Of a stretch of 64,000 nt of DNA, positions 9,090 to 17,124 are shown one piece after another (the stretch's first letter is position 1; each line of letters opens with the position of its first letter). Under the pieces are notes generated by a model. It had not been told where the DNA came from. It searched no databases and saw only the letters and a program-made list of their open reading frames with translations. The DNA is taken from contig LQBI01000032.1 in the NCBI GenBank assembly GCA_002030045.1, positions 152,487 to 216,486 on the forward strand. Direction: 5' to 3'. Origin of the DNA: Candidatus Aegiribacteria sp. MLS_C (GTDB taxonomy: Bacteria; Fermentibacterota; Fermentibacteria; Fermentibacterales; JCC-6). Position numbers and translations under genes: made by a program.

Positions 9090-9974
9090 TCACCTCTCCC
9101 TGCTCCGGAGTACCAGCGATCCCTCCCCCAGCGCTTCCAGGCCCCTGGAGAACAGAGCTCCGATCAGGGCCACCACCATGATGCTGGCCAGCATCACGTC
9201 GTACCTGGAGAGCTGGTAGGAGTACCTTATCATGTAGCCGATCCCGGAATTGGCGCCGGGCAGCATCTCGGCGGCCACTATCACCATCCAGCACCTTCCT
9301 ATCCCCATTCTCAGGCCGTGGAATATATCGGGCAGGGCCGACGGCACTACCACCCGGGTGAAGGTCAGGAGTTTCCCCGCGCCAAGTATGCGGGCGGCCT
9401 CCAGGTGGAGTTTCCGTACGCTCCGCACTCCCTGCATGGTGCCCAGGATGATGGGGAAGACGCCTCCCCAGAACAGTATGAATACCATGCCCAGCTGCAG
9501 TTCGTTCAGTATGTGCCTCCGGTAGACCAGTTCCTCCAGGCCCAGGACCTGGGTCAGTGTCCTGGCCCTGAAGACCATTATGGACAGCGGAAGCAGTGCA
9601 ATGGCGGAGAGGGGCCGGGCCATCTCCACTATCAGGGAGAGGAACCTTCGGAAGCAGCCGTAGGCTCCCATGAGAAGACCCAGGGGTATGCCCGCCAGTA
9701 CGGCGATCGAGAAACCGACCATGACCCGTGAAACACTCACGAATGCGCTCCACGCGATGGATCCCTGGGACAGCAGATCCGTGGCGGGGTGAGCCAGGAC
9801 CGAGAATACCCTTCCCGGAGAGGGGAAAAGGGTTTCCCTCCCCCCTCCGGTGGAAAGGGTCCATACCAGGAGGAGAAGGGCCGGCAGCAGGAGACCCTGC
9901 AGGACACCCGCAAAGCCGCCGGAAAGCCCCCTGCTGAGCAGGCTCCCCTTCGTGGCTGCCGCTGTTCTCTTCAC
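9090..9974 (-). CDS. NitT/TauT-family ABC importer, permease
   Basis: 294 residues, about six membrane segments, with the EAA-like loop LEAARILGAGKLLTFTRVVVPSALPDI (9290-9420) that docks on the ATPase. It resembles SsuC/TauC. It starts with GTG at 9974, overlapping the stop of the binding-protein gene (GTGA), so the two are translationally coupled. Confidence 0.92.
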   Translation of the reverse strand: MKRTAAATKGSLLSRGLSGGFAGVLQGLLLPALLLLVWTLSTGGGRETLFPSPGRVFSVLAHPATDLLSQGSIAWSAFVSVSRVMVGFSIAVLAGIPLGLLMGAYGCFRRFLSLIVEMARPLSAIALLPLSIMVFRARTLTQVLGLEELVYRRHILNELQLGMVFILFWGGVFPIILGTMQGVRSVRKLHLEAARILGAGKLLTFTRVVVPSALPDIFHGLRMGIGRCWMVIVAAEMLPGANSGIGYMIRYSYQLSRYDVMLASIMVVALIGALFSRGLEALGEGSLVLRSRER

Positions 9975-11155
9975 TCAGCCTGGGGCAGCAGGGTGAAGTC
10001 GCAGAGGAAGGACATGTTCGCTACGTCGTCCTTCTCCGCCAGAGGGCCTGTGAGGGAATTCAGGGCCCTCATCTGGTCCAGTATCGCCGCCATGTCGCCC
10101 ATCCATTCTTCCGTGACCTCGGTACTGTATCCGCTGGTGGCCATTGAGACCAGTTCAACTTCCAGCGGGTTGCCTATCCACTCCGCCGCGGCTTCGGCGG
10201 CGTCCTCCGGATTCCGGTTGATGTAGTCGGTGGCGGCGACGAAGAGTCTGAGGGCGGCCGCCACATCTTCCGGCCTGCCCGTGATGGCGGCTCCGGTGGC
10301 GGCTATGGCGCAGCAGGGATGGTTCGCCAGGTCCCCGGGAGGAAGGTCCGAGAGTTCGGCCACGCACTTCCCGATCCCGCTGTGCTCCGCCAGGGCGCAG
10401 GCCGGGTTGTTGGAGACGTAGCCGTGTACAGTTCCGTTCTGAAGGGCCGGATTGAGGTTAGGCTCTCCCTGGGCGTTGAAGAGGAGCACCTGTGAACCGG
10501 GCTGCGGATTGCCCTGCATGCTCCAGGCCACACCCTCCTCGTTGAGGGCCGACTGGAAAATGACCAGCGCCACCGCCATGGGGCTCTTGAATCCGATGAC
10601 AACGGGTTCTCCGCTTCCGCGGACCCATTCCAGGAAGCTGGCCCAGTCCGTGACCTCCCCGTTGTCCGCAGATACCACCAGCATGTCGCCCCTCGTGTGA
10701 AGCGGGCTCACTATCCTGATCCCGCTGCCCTGGTCAGCGCTTGACACAAAGGAGTTCACGCCTCCGAAACCGATGTCGAAAAGGCCTGCCACCATGTTGT
10801 TCGGCACGTTTATGGCCCCCTGTGACTGCACGAGTTCTATCTCGAGGACCTTCTCGCCGTTCTCCACCAGTGCGTAGTAGCTTTCTCCCAGGGGCTCCAG
10901 GTAAATACCGTAGGCGTCCCTCATAGCCTCGCCGCGGAGAGCGGACACGAATACCGCGGAATGATGGTCGTGGTTGCAGTAGCCGATCTTCAGGAGCGGC
11001 ACCTCGGTGGAGAGATCGGGAGCGGGAAGAGTATCCGCAACGGTCGATGCGGTGTCGGGAACTGTCTCGTCGGACCCGCCGCCGCAACCCGGAACTGTCA
11101 TTACGAAGGTAAGCGAGAGGAAGAGAAGGAAAAGGGGGAACGTTGTCCTGGACAT
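9971..11155 (-). CDS. NitT/TauT-family ABC importer, substrate-binding lipoprotein
   Basis: 394 residues from the ATG at 11155 (GGAG seven bases upstream). Lipoprotein signal with the cleavage Cys in VPGCGGG, a Thr/Pro/Asp-rich linker, then an NMT1/SsuA-like two-lobe fold: LKIGYCNHDHHSAVFVSALR, LFDIGFGGVNSFVSSADQG, VIGFKSPMAVALVIFQSAL. The His-rich NHDHH at the first strand and NHPCC near residue 270 are unusual and sit where ligand contacts would be expected. Ligand not predictable: sulfonate, a pyrimidine precursor, or a metal-containing ligand are possible. Confidence 0.85.
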   Translation of the reverse strand: MSRTTFPLFLLFLSLTFVMTVPGCGGGSDETVPDTASTVADTLPAPDLSTEVPLLKIGYCNHDHHSAVFVSALRGEAMRDAYGIYLEPLGESYYALVENGEKVLEIELVQSQGAINVPNNMVAGLFDIGFGGVNSFVSSADQGSGIRIVSPLHTRGDMLVVSADNGEVTDWASFLEWVRGSGEPVVIGFKSPMAVALVIFQSALNEEGVAWSMQGNPQPGSQVLLFNAQGEPNLNPALQNGTVHGYVSNNPACALAEHSGIGKCVAELSDLPPGDLANHPCCAIAATGAAITGRPEDVAAALRLFVAATDYINRNPEDAAEAAAEWIGNPLEVELVSMATSGYSTEVTEEWMGDMAAILDQMRALNSLTGPLAEKDDVANMSFLCDFTLLPQAE

Positions 11156-11389
11156 ATGATTCTCCAATTCGGTGGGTGCTCGAACTACAACCTGCAGTCG
11201 ACGGATCAGGGCCTCACATTTCGAATCACCTCCCCGGATAATGGATACGAGTCGATCGGCAGAATCTGCATACGCATCGCTTCAGGGTCAACCTCAGGTC
11301 ACACATCGGTTTTGCGGGTTCCGGAAACCCGGTTAACGCATCGATGCCGTTTCTGTTAACGGGCACGGTGCGGAACGGGAAAAGGATCA

Positions 11390-11412
11390 GGGGAATGCTC
11401 CGTCCCCTTTTT
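11390..11412 (+). terminator. terminator-like hairpin upstream of the HAD/EIIA gene
   Basis: GGGGA (11390-11394) pairs with TCCCC (11403-11407) around an 8-base loop and is followed by TTTTT. It lies before the likely promoter of the plus gene and has no plus-strand gene before it, so it may only insulate the region. Confidence 0.3.
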
Positions 11413-11446
11413 CGTGAAGGTGCGTTAACCCTGCGAGCTGCGGAAA

Positions 11447-11475
11447 TGTGACCGGCCCTTCCCTTTCGCTATATT
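11447..11475 (+). promoter_or_regulatory. putative promoter of the HAD/EIIA/PII-like gene
   Basis: TGTGAC (11447-11452), 17 bases, TATATT (11470-11475), 24 bases before the ATG at 11499. The stretch CTATATTCG also occurs at the cyclase promoter near 36446. Confidence 0.4.
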
Positions 11476-11498
11476 CGTACTTCGAACACTTTCCAAGA

Positions 11499-13121
11499 AT
11501 GGATGGTCTCTTGAACAAGGACTTTCTGCTTCTGATCGACGCCGACGACACGCTCTGGGAGAGCGCGCTCTTCTTCGTGCGCGCCGAGGAGGATTTTCTC
11601 GGTCTAATGACTGCCCTGGGCGCCCCGTTGGAGGAGGTCAGGCGAACGGTCCACAGGAAGGACATCGAGAGGCTATCCGTGACAGGTTACGGTGCCGGGC
11701 CTTACATGAACACCCTCTCGTCGGTCATGCATGAATTCGTTCCCGCACCTCCCGAGTGGTCCCTGGTGGCACTGGAGGACATACGGCGGTGCCTCATCGG
11801 ACATCCGGTGGTGGTCGCCCCCGGCGTTCATGATACGCTTGCCGAGATATCGGCCATGTCCTTCCGCTCGGTGGTCTACACCATGGGAGAGGAGGGCCAC
11901 CAGAAGGACAAGTTCCTTCGATCGGGTCTCGGGTCTGAGGTGGACGAACTTGCCATCGTACCGGAGAAGACCGTTGATTCCCTGATAGAACTGCTGCATC
12001 GTACAGGATACGGTCCCGAAAGAACGGTCCTGGTCGGCAACAGTCCCAGGTCCGACATCAATCCCGCCACCAGTCTCGGTCTCTTCGCCGTTTATCTGAG
12101 GAGGGACCTCACCTGGGCTGCCGAGCACCAGGAGCTGGCCCATCCTGAACTTGTGGCCGAGATAAGGAGGTTCGATGAACTCCCGGGACTGCTGAGAAAG
12201 TTCTCAGGAAGACTGGGTGTGGAAATGGTCCCGGCGGAGCCGGGAATGGTCCCGGCTGAGCCGGGAATTGTTCGAATGAGTGAAGAACAAGACGGGATGC
12301 CGCAGGTGAACCTGCTCGACGCGCTGGACCCAGGGCTCATAGAGTACAGGACCGACCTGTCAGGCAAGGAGGGGGTCCTGAGAAGGATAGCGGTCCTTGC
12401 CGCCGGCAGCGGAAAGACCGGCGCAGCCGTCGAGGACAGGATCTTCGATGCGCTCATGGAAAGGGAATCCCTGGGTTCGACGGGATTCGGCCACGGAGTG
12501 GCCATACCCCACTGCCGTACAGGAAGCATGGAGACATTCATGGCAGGGCTCCTGGTATCCTCCGAGGGTATCGATTTCGATTCCATCGACGGGGAGAGGG
12601 TCAGGATATTCCCCTTCGTAATAGGTCCCGAATCGGAGCCCCGGGTGTACCTGAGGCTCCTTGCCTCGATAGCGCAGATCTTCAGGCACGAGGACACCAG
12701 GAAGGCGATACTGTCCCTTCGCGACCCGGAGGAGGTCCGGCGGCTGCTCCGGGAACAGGCCAGTCCGAAGGACGAGACCCCTCCCAGAAGACCCGGAATG
12801 AAGATGATGCACGTCTTCGTACAGAACGAGGAGATCTTCGATGACATCCTTCAGGTATTCACCGGGTCGGACTCGATCTCTGCCATGGTCCTGGAGGCCC
12901 GCGAATCCACGGACTACCTGATGAAGGGTCCCTTCTTCGACGGGTTCTGGGATTCCAAGGTCCAGCGCTTCAGCAGGCTGATAGTGGCGGTGGTCCGTGA
13001 CGAACTCGTGAATTCAGCGGTAAGGAGTATCGAGTACGTATGCGGCAGGCTTTCCGACAGGGACGACATAATGGTCACGGTCACCGATCTCCGCTGCACG
13101 CTCGGCTCACTGGGACTCTAG
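11499..13121 (+). CDS. HAD phosphatase - PTS EIIA - PII-like three-domain fusion
   Basis: 540 residues. Residues 5-235 are a HAD-superfamily phosphatase (motif I LLLIDADDTLWES; VLVGNSPRSDINPA near 170). After a linker with a 7-residue tandem repeat (MVPAEPG/MVPAEPG) residues 265-410 form a fructose/Ntr-type PTS EIIA domain with the phospho-accepting His in GHGVAIPHCR. Residues 430-538 (MMHVFVQNEEIFDDILQVF ... VRSIEYVCGRL) look like a ferredoxin-fold PII-like regulatory domain; this last call is weaker. No membrane segment. I know of no characterised protein with this order. Antiporter-like relics follow directly. The start is uncertain: ATG 11499 has a weak SD and TTG 11511 is possible. Confidence 0.8.
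   Translation: MDGLLNKDFLLLIDADDTLWESALFFVRAEEDFLGLMTALGAPLEEVRRTVHRKDIERLSVTGYGAGPYMNTLSSVMHEFVPAPPEWSLVALEDIRRCLIGHPVVVAPGVHDTLAEISAMSFRSVVYTMGEEGHQKDKFLRSGLGSEVDELAIVPEKTVDSLIELLHRTGYGPERTVLVGNSPRSDINPATSLGLFAVYLRRDLTWAAEHQELAHPELVAEIRRFDELPGLLRKFSGRLGVEMVPAEPGMVPAEPGIVRMSEEQDGMPQVNLLDALDPGLIEYRTDLSGKEGVLRRIAVLAAGSGKTGAAVEDRIFDALMERESLGSTGFGHGVAIPHCRTGSMETFMAGLLVSSEGIDFDSIDGERVRIFPFVIGPESEPRVYLRLLASIAQIFRHEDTRKAILSLRDPEEVRRLLREQASPKDETPPRRPGMKMMHVFVQNEEIFDDILQVFTGSDSISAMVLEARESTDYLMKGPFFDGFWDSKVQRFSRLIVAVVRDELVNSAVRSIEYVCGRLSDRDDIMVTVTDLRCTLGSLGL
12225..12266 (+). repeat. 21-bp tandem duplication inside the fusion gene
   Basis: Two in-frame 21-bp copies (12225-12245, 12246-12266), differing at one base, encode MVPAEPG twice in the linker between the HAD and EIIA domains. 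The near-identity suggests a recent duplication of a flexible linker. Confidence 0.85.
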
Positions 13122-13357
13122 ACTGCTGGCCTTTACATTGACTACACCGGCATCATGCAGGAGACAGCGGGACCGGTCTGCGCGAAGTACTCGCTCACGC
13201 GGTCCGGCGGGATCCATGGTTCCATTCCCGTGAGAATGACTGACCCCACCGTGTCACGGAGCTTCGAATGACCACCATCATAGTCTTCGAGATCATCGGT
13301 CCCATCATGGCCAAGGTCGCACTGAGAAGAGCCGGGGAGATAAGGGATTCCGAGTGA
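13122..13357 (+). pseudogene. relics of cation:proton antiporter C-termini (two copies)
   Basis: Directly after the fusion gene the frame from 13122 reads 49 codons containing GIMQETAGPVCAKYSLTRSG and stops at 13269-13271. A second frame (13268-13357) reads IVFEIIGPIMAKVALRRAGE and stops at 13355-13357. The two stretches match each other at about 9 of 20 positions (I, E, GP, AK, L, R, G) and both resemble the last membrane helix of CPA-type Na+/H+ antiporters, which typically ends in a GP-x-x-x-K-x-AL-x-x-AGE pattern. Neither has an upstream body. I infer debris of one or two antiporter genes. EIIA and PII-like domains are often linked to such antiporters, which fits the neighbour. Confidence 0.45.
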
Positions 13358-13372
13358 ACTCCGACCGACCCG

Positions 13373-14488
13373 CTAGCGGGGTCGGGAAGACCCCTTGTTC
13401 ATGATCTCCTCCACCGCCTCCGCCAGCCTTTCAGCTGCGGCGTCCCAGGTGTAGCCCGCAGCGCGGGCGAGGCATCTTCCGGACATTCCGGCCCTTAACC
13501 CGCCGTCGGAGACCAGCAGGGCGATACCGCGCATCATGTCGGCAACGGAGAGGGGATCCACCAGGATTCCCGCCTCCCCAGCCAGCTCCTCCAGGGCTGT
13601 CCCCGCGGAGACCACAACCGGGGTTCCCGCCGACATGGCTTCGAGCACGGGAAAACCGAATCCCTCCTTGAGCGATGGCATGAGCAGCCCCGCCGCTCCT
13701 GCGTAGAGTTCCCTCAGCCTGTCGTCCTCCACCGACGACACCACGGTGACGGCCTCCCTGGCAGGGCTGTCCTCCAGCTCCCTCATGAAACCCCGGTATG
13801 CCCTGTCCCTTCGGACCACCATCACCAGCGGCGGCACCCCGGCTCCCGTGGCCCGGAGCCGGGCATAGGCGACCAGCAGGCGGGACAGGTTCTTGTATGC
13901 ACGGGCGTTCCCTACATAGAGGAGATACCCGGCCTCACCTGTCCAGGCCGGGCGACCTCCCGGGGGGAAGAGGTCCTGACCCTCGCCGGTGACCCTGATC
14001 CTGTCCCTGCAGCCCGGAAAGACCGTCTCAAACTCGTCCCGGGTCGCCAGGGAGGGTACTGCTATCAGCGCTGCATGGGCGGCCGACCGGAAGATCATAC
14101 GCCGGAAAACCATGCGGGCAAGGATGTTGCGGATCCACAGCGGACCGAAGTATCCGGGAAGGTTCAGAACCATCATATCGTAGACGGATATGCCTGTGGG
14201 TATTCCCGGGCAGGGTCCCGCCATGGAGAAGTTCATGTAGAAATCAGCCCCCGAGGATTCCACCAGGGGTGTGACCCTCCGGCGCTCCTCCCGGCGGAAA
14301 CGGGGGACCGGGCAATGGATCGTTCTTACGGGAATCCGGTCCAGATGGCGGACCGCATCGGGCAGGACCAGCGCCTCCAGCTCCCAGCCCGGCCTTACCC
14401 TTGCAAGCCCGCCCAGGATCCCGAGAATGTGCCGTCCGATCCCGTCCACGTGTTCCTGAAGTGCTCTGGCATCGGCCAGCAGCTTCAT
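13373..14488 (-). CDS. GT4-family glycosyltransferase
   Basis: 371 residues from the ATG at 14488, where the GT-B fold begins (MKLLADARALQEHVDGIGRH). The second Rossmann domain shows GYLLYVGNARAYKNL and the retaining-GT motif EGFGFPVLEAMSAGTPVV (E-x7-E). No membrane segment. An ATG at 14542 is a longer alternative. It is the third gene of the hutH-C25 peptidase-GT run, 94 bases after the peptidase stop. Acceptor unknown; glycosylation of secreted proteins or surface glycan are options. Confidence 0.88.
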   Translation of the reverse strand: MKLLADARALQEHVDGIGRHILGILGGLARVRPGWELEALVLPDAVRHLDRIPVRTIHCPVPRFRREERRRVTPLVESSGADFYMNFSMAGPCPGIPTGISVYDMMVLNLPGYFGPLWIRNILARMVFRRMIFRSAAHAALIAVPSLATRDEFETVFPGCRDRIRVTGEGQDLFPPGGRPAWTGEAGYLLYVGNARAYKNLSRLLVAYARLRATGAGVPPLVMVVRRDRAYRGFMRELEDSPAREAVTVVSSVEDDRLRELYAGAAGLLMPSLKEGFGFPVLEAMSAGTPVVVSAGTALEELAGEAGILVDPLSVADMMRGIALLVSDGGLRAGMSGRCLARAAGYTWDAAAERLAEAVEEIMNKGSSRPR

Positions 14489-14582
14489 GGCGACGCTTCC
14501 CAGACGCCTGCCGCCATACTGCACCGTGGACGACTCTCGCATGCCCGGTCATTCCCGGGTCTGATTGAATACAGGGACAGGA

Positions 14583-17114
14583 CTAGAGCCTCACCAGCCT
14601 GCAGGTGTCCGTTGTCTCCCCGTCGGCGGCCACTGCGAAGTAGACCCCGGCAGGCGCCAAGGGCCCTCCGTCCTCCCTTCCGTCCCATGTGAACGGTCCG
14701 GGTAACACGCTGCGGTCCAGCAGCACCCTTCCGCTCATGTCGTATATCCTGAGGCTGACCTCGGACTCCGCGCCGACCATCAGTGTAACCGAGGCAGAGA
14801 AGGGATTGCGTCCCGCGAGAGAAAGAGAGACATCCTGCATCGATTCGCTAACACTCCCGCCGGTCCCCAGAGGGTCGGGCGTGCAGGCCCAGAGGTCCCA
14901 CTGCAGGTCAACGTCCCGTCTTCCGTAAACGGCCCAGGGCGTACCGTCCATGAAGGCCAGGGAGGCGTCGTCCAGAGCATCCTCGGACAGTGCTGCGTAA
15001 TAGCCCTGCCAGGCACCCCCCGAGAAGGTGTTCGTGTGGAGCTGCGAACTGTCCCATGTCCATGTTACAGTCACCTCCCCCGTCCCCGGCGACGAAATGG
15101 ATGGCCTGGTGCAGCCGGCGTCGGAAGAGACCTGTTCGGGAGGCGTCCATGAAGACCCCGAGCCGTGGCTGACCAGTATGCACCCGGAGTCGTCCTGCCA
15201 GGCGAGCCAGTACTGGCCGTCGCAGTACGTCAGGTCGGCGTACCTTCCCCCTGAGGACGGCGAGGACACCGCGGTCTCAGCGCCGAACGGTCCAGAGTCC
15301 GGGGCGTCCCGGAAGCAGACTACCCAAGCTCCGTCCCTCCTGGCGTGGTAGGCGAGCCCGAACCCGTCATCGCCCCTGGCCACGTCGGGATAGCGTTCGG
15401 CGCCGTCCTCGCAGGATACATCCTGTATGGACGACCATGACGACCCGGTCCAGAAGACACCCTCGATGTCGGTCGAACCGTTCTGCCACTTCTGCCAGAC
15501 CAGCCAGGCCCGGCCTCCGCCCCCGTCGAGGGAGGGTTCGACTTCGTAAGGGTCGCCGTCGGTGAGTATGGTCTCATCGACCCATGCTCCGCCGCTCCAT
15601 CTCGAGATGTAGATGTCGTAGCCCTCGTGGTTGTTGTCCATGCTCTGCCAGGCGCACCATACGTTCCCCTGGCCGTCGCCTCCCACAGTGGGGTGCCAGT
15701 CCCAGTACTCGTGGTCGGAGACCTGGACAGGAGCAGCCCAGGAATCCCCGTCGAAGCAGGTGGACATGACGTTGGCCCTCACGGGGTCCGAAGTGCCGCA
15801 TACGGCGAAGATCATACCGGAGCCCGGGTCGTAGTAGGTGTCCACCCTTCCCTGGGTATGCAGACCGTCGGTGATGTCGAAGGAGAGCCAGCTGTCTGCG
15901 CCTGTCCCGGATGGGGCTCCACCGCCCAGTCCAGAGTGGCGAAGACCGCCGAGCCTGGGCCTGAGGGTGGGATCCCCCAGGAGAACGGCCCCGTCCTCCA
16001 TGTACATGTTGTTCCCCAGCCAGACCCGGAATGCCTCCCCCAGACAGTTTCCGCCGGCAAGGGACTGGTAGTACTCCTGGAAGTCATTCGTATAGTCCAC
16101 CTTGGCCTGGGCCAGGACCGCCAGGCCGTAGGAATCGCACCAGATGTAGCTGTTGGCCAGGTTGTCCACCTCGGTCCATCTGCCGTTCGAGCAGCAGTTG
16201 AGGACGTAGAACGAGGCATGGGGATCCAGCGGAGGGACCTCCAGGTTGTTAAGGGTGCCCGCCCCGGCTGGAGGGGCGCCTGTGTGGAAGCTGCTGCCCC
16301 AGGGGCTGGAGTGGGAAATGAGGTGCACCCACTCGTAGCCGTTCAGCAGTTCGGCCTTGAAATCGTCGGCACAGGTTCCCACCGGATCGCTCTTGGTCAC
16401 CACGGTGGTGTACAGCAGGTCGAGGTATCCGGTCAGTCCCGTGAAGGCCTCCTCGTATGCCAGGGCCCGGTCGGGCAGGACCAGTCCGCCGGTCCTGTAG
16501 GCGTGGTTCCTGGCGAAATAACCGTTGAGCAGGTTCGCCGGGCCGTCGATGGTCATGTACGTGGGTGTGAGCCGTCCCACCCATATCTCCGGAGCTCCGC
16601 CGCTGTAGGATTCGAAAAGACCGTCGGAATCGCTGTCCGTCCAGGTGCCGTTCATGTCCATCAGGTAGACGTCCACCGGATACTCGCCGTACCCGCAGTC
16701 CATCCATCCTGTGGGGATGTCCCCGATGCAGACCGCCCCTGAGAGCCCCTGCGCGTACTCGGCGACAAGGTCGTTCCGAATGTCCGTCGCCGTCCCGCCG
16801 TCGATGAGCCACAACTCCACCGCCCAGCCCTCGTTCTCGAGGTCAGCCTGGTAGGTGGCGAGGGCGTCGGCGATGTCGCCGCTGACGCCTTCCTCCACCA
16901 GGAGTACCACCCTGTCGGACTCGGGGCCGGCCGCTTCCCGGACCACGGTCCTTTCGTAGGGACCCCTCTCCCCCGTGGTCTCCAGTCTGGCGCGGGTGGT
17001 CATGGGCGTCCGTCCTCTGGGATCCATGTACTGGAGCGGCACTCCCTCCGGGGTGGCCGGCAGGGAGGACGCCGAAAGGAGGACGGCGGCGAAAAGCATC
17101 ATCGGACGGTTCAT
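14583..17114 (-). CDS. gingipain-like C25 family peptidase with sorting tail
   Basis: 843 residues; start ATG 17114 with GGAG before it. Signal peptide (MNRPMMLFAAVLLSASSLPA). Residues 60-400 form a caspase-like C25 domain: catalytic His in HLISHSSPWG and Cys in YVLNCCSNGRW, with IGDIPTGWMDCGYGEYPVDVYLMDMNG upstream (16640-16720). Residues 420-760 contain Trp- and Asp-rich repeats resembling a beta-propeller. The last 75 residues are an FlgD-like/type-A sorting domain (VSLRIYDMSGRVLL ... LAPAGVYFAVA). Likely exported to the surface by a type IX-like system, although no secretion genes are present here. Confidence 0.85.
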   Translation of the reverse strand: MNRPMMLFAAVLLSASSLPATPEGVPLQYMDPRGRTPMTTRARLETTGERGPYERTVVREAAGPESDRVVLLVEEGVSGDIADALATYQADLENEGWAVELWLIDGGTATDIRNDLVAEYAQGLSGAVCIGDIPTGWMDCGYGEYPVDVYLMDMNGTWTDSDSDGLFESYSGGAPEIWVGRLTPTYMTIDGPANLLNGYFARNHAYRTGGLVLPDRALAYEEAFTGLTGYLDLLYTTVVTKSDPVGTCADDFKAELLNGYEWVHLISHSSPWGSSFHTGAPPAGAGTLNNLEVPPLDPHASFYVLNCCSNGRWTEVDNLANSYIWCDSYGLAVLAQAKVDYTNDFQEYYQSLAGGNCLGEAFRVWLGNNMYMEDGAVLLGDPTLRPRLGGLRHSGLGGGAPSGTGADSWLSFDITDGLHTQGRVDTYYDPGSGMIFAVCGTSDPVRANVMSTCFDGDSWAAPVQVSDHEYWDWHPTVGGDGQGNVWCAWQSMDNNHEGYDIYISRWSGGAWVDETILTDGDPYEVEPSLDGGGGRAWLVWQKWQNGSTDIEGVFWTGSSWSSIQDVSCEDGAERYPDVARGDDGFGLAYHARRDGAWVVCFRDAPDSGPFGAETAVSSPSSGGRYADLTYCDGQYWLAWQDDSGCILVSHGSGSSWTPPEQVSSDAGCTRPSISSPGTGEVTVTWTWDSSQLHTNTFSGGAWQGYYAALSEDALDDASLAFMDGTPWAVYGRRDVDLQWDLWACTPDPLGTGGSVSESMQDVSLSLAGRNPFSASVTLMVGAESEVSLRIYDMSGRVLLDRSVLPGPFTWDGREDGGPLAPAGVYFAVAADGETTDTCRLVRL

Positions 17115-17124
17115 GACGGTTCTC

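Larger units (their letters stand above)
11156..11498. other. divergent intergenic region, 343 bases
   Basis: It separates the ABC importer operon (minus) from the HAD/EIIA gene (plus). It holds a promoter for the plus gene (11447-11475) and a terminator-like hairpin (11390-11412). GTTAAC occurs three times (around 11331, 11355 and 11423). On the minus strand TTGACC-17-CAGATT may drive the importer, but the match is weak. I recognise no riboswitch class. Confidence 0.4.

Noticed and set aside
11156..11498. Riboswitch in front of the ABC importer
   Set aside because: No conserved core of TPP, cobalamin, SAM, FMN or similar classes is visible; only a simple hairpin on the opposite strand.
15627..16742. 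371-codon open frame opposite the first C25 peptidase
   Set aside because: Antisense shadow; Val/Gly/Gln-rich with no structure, while the minus strand encodes catalytic motifs.
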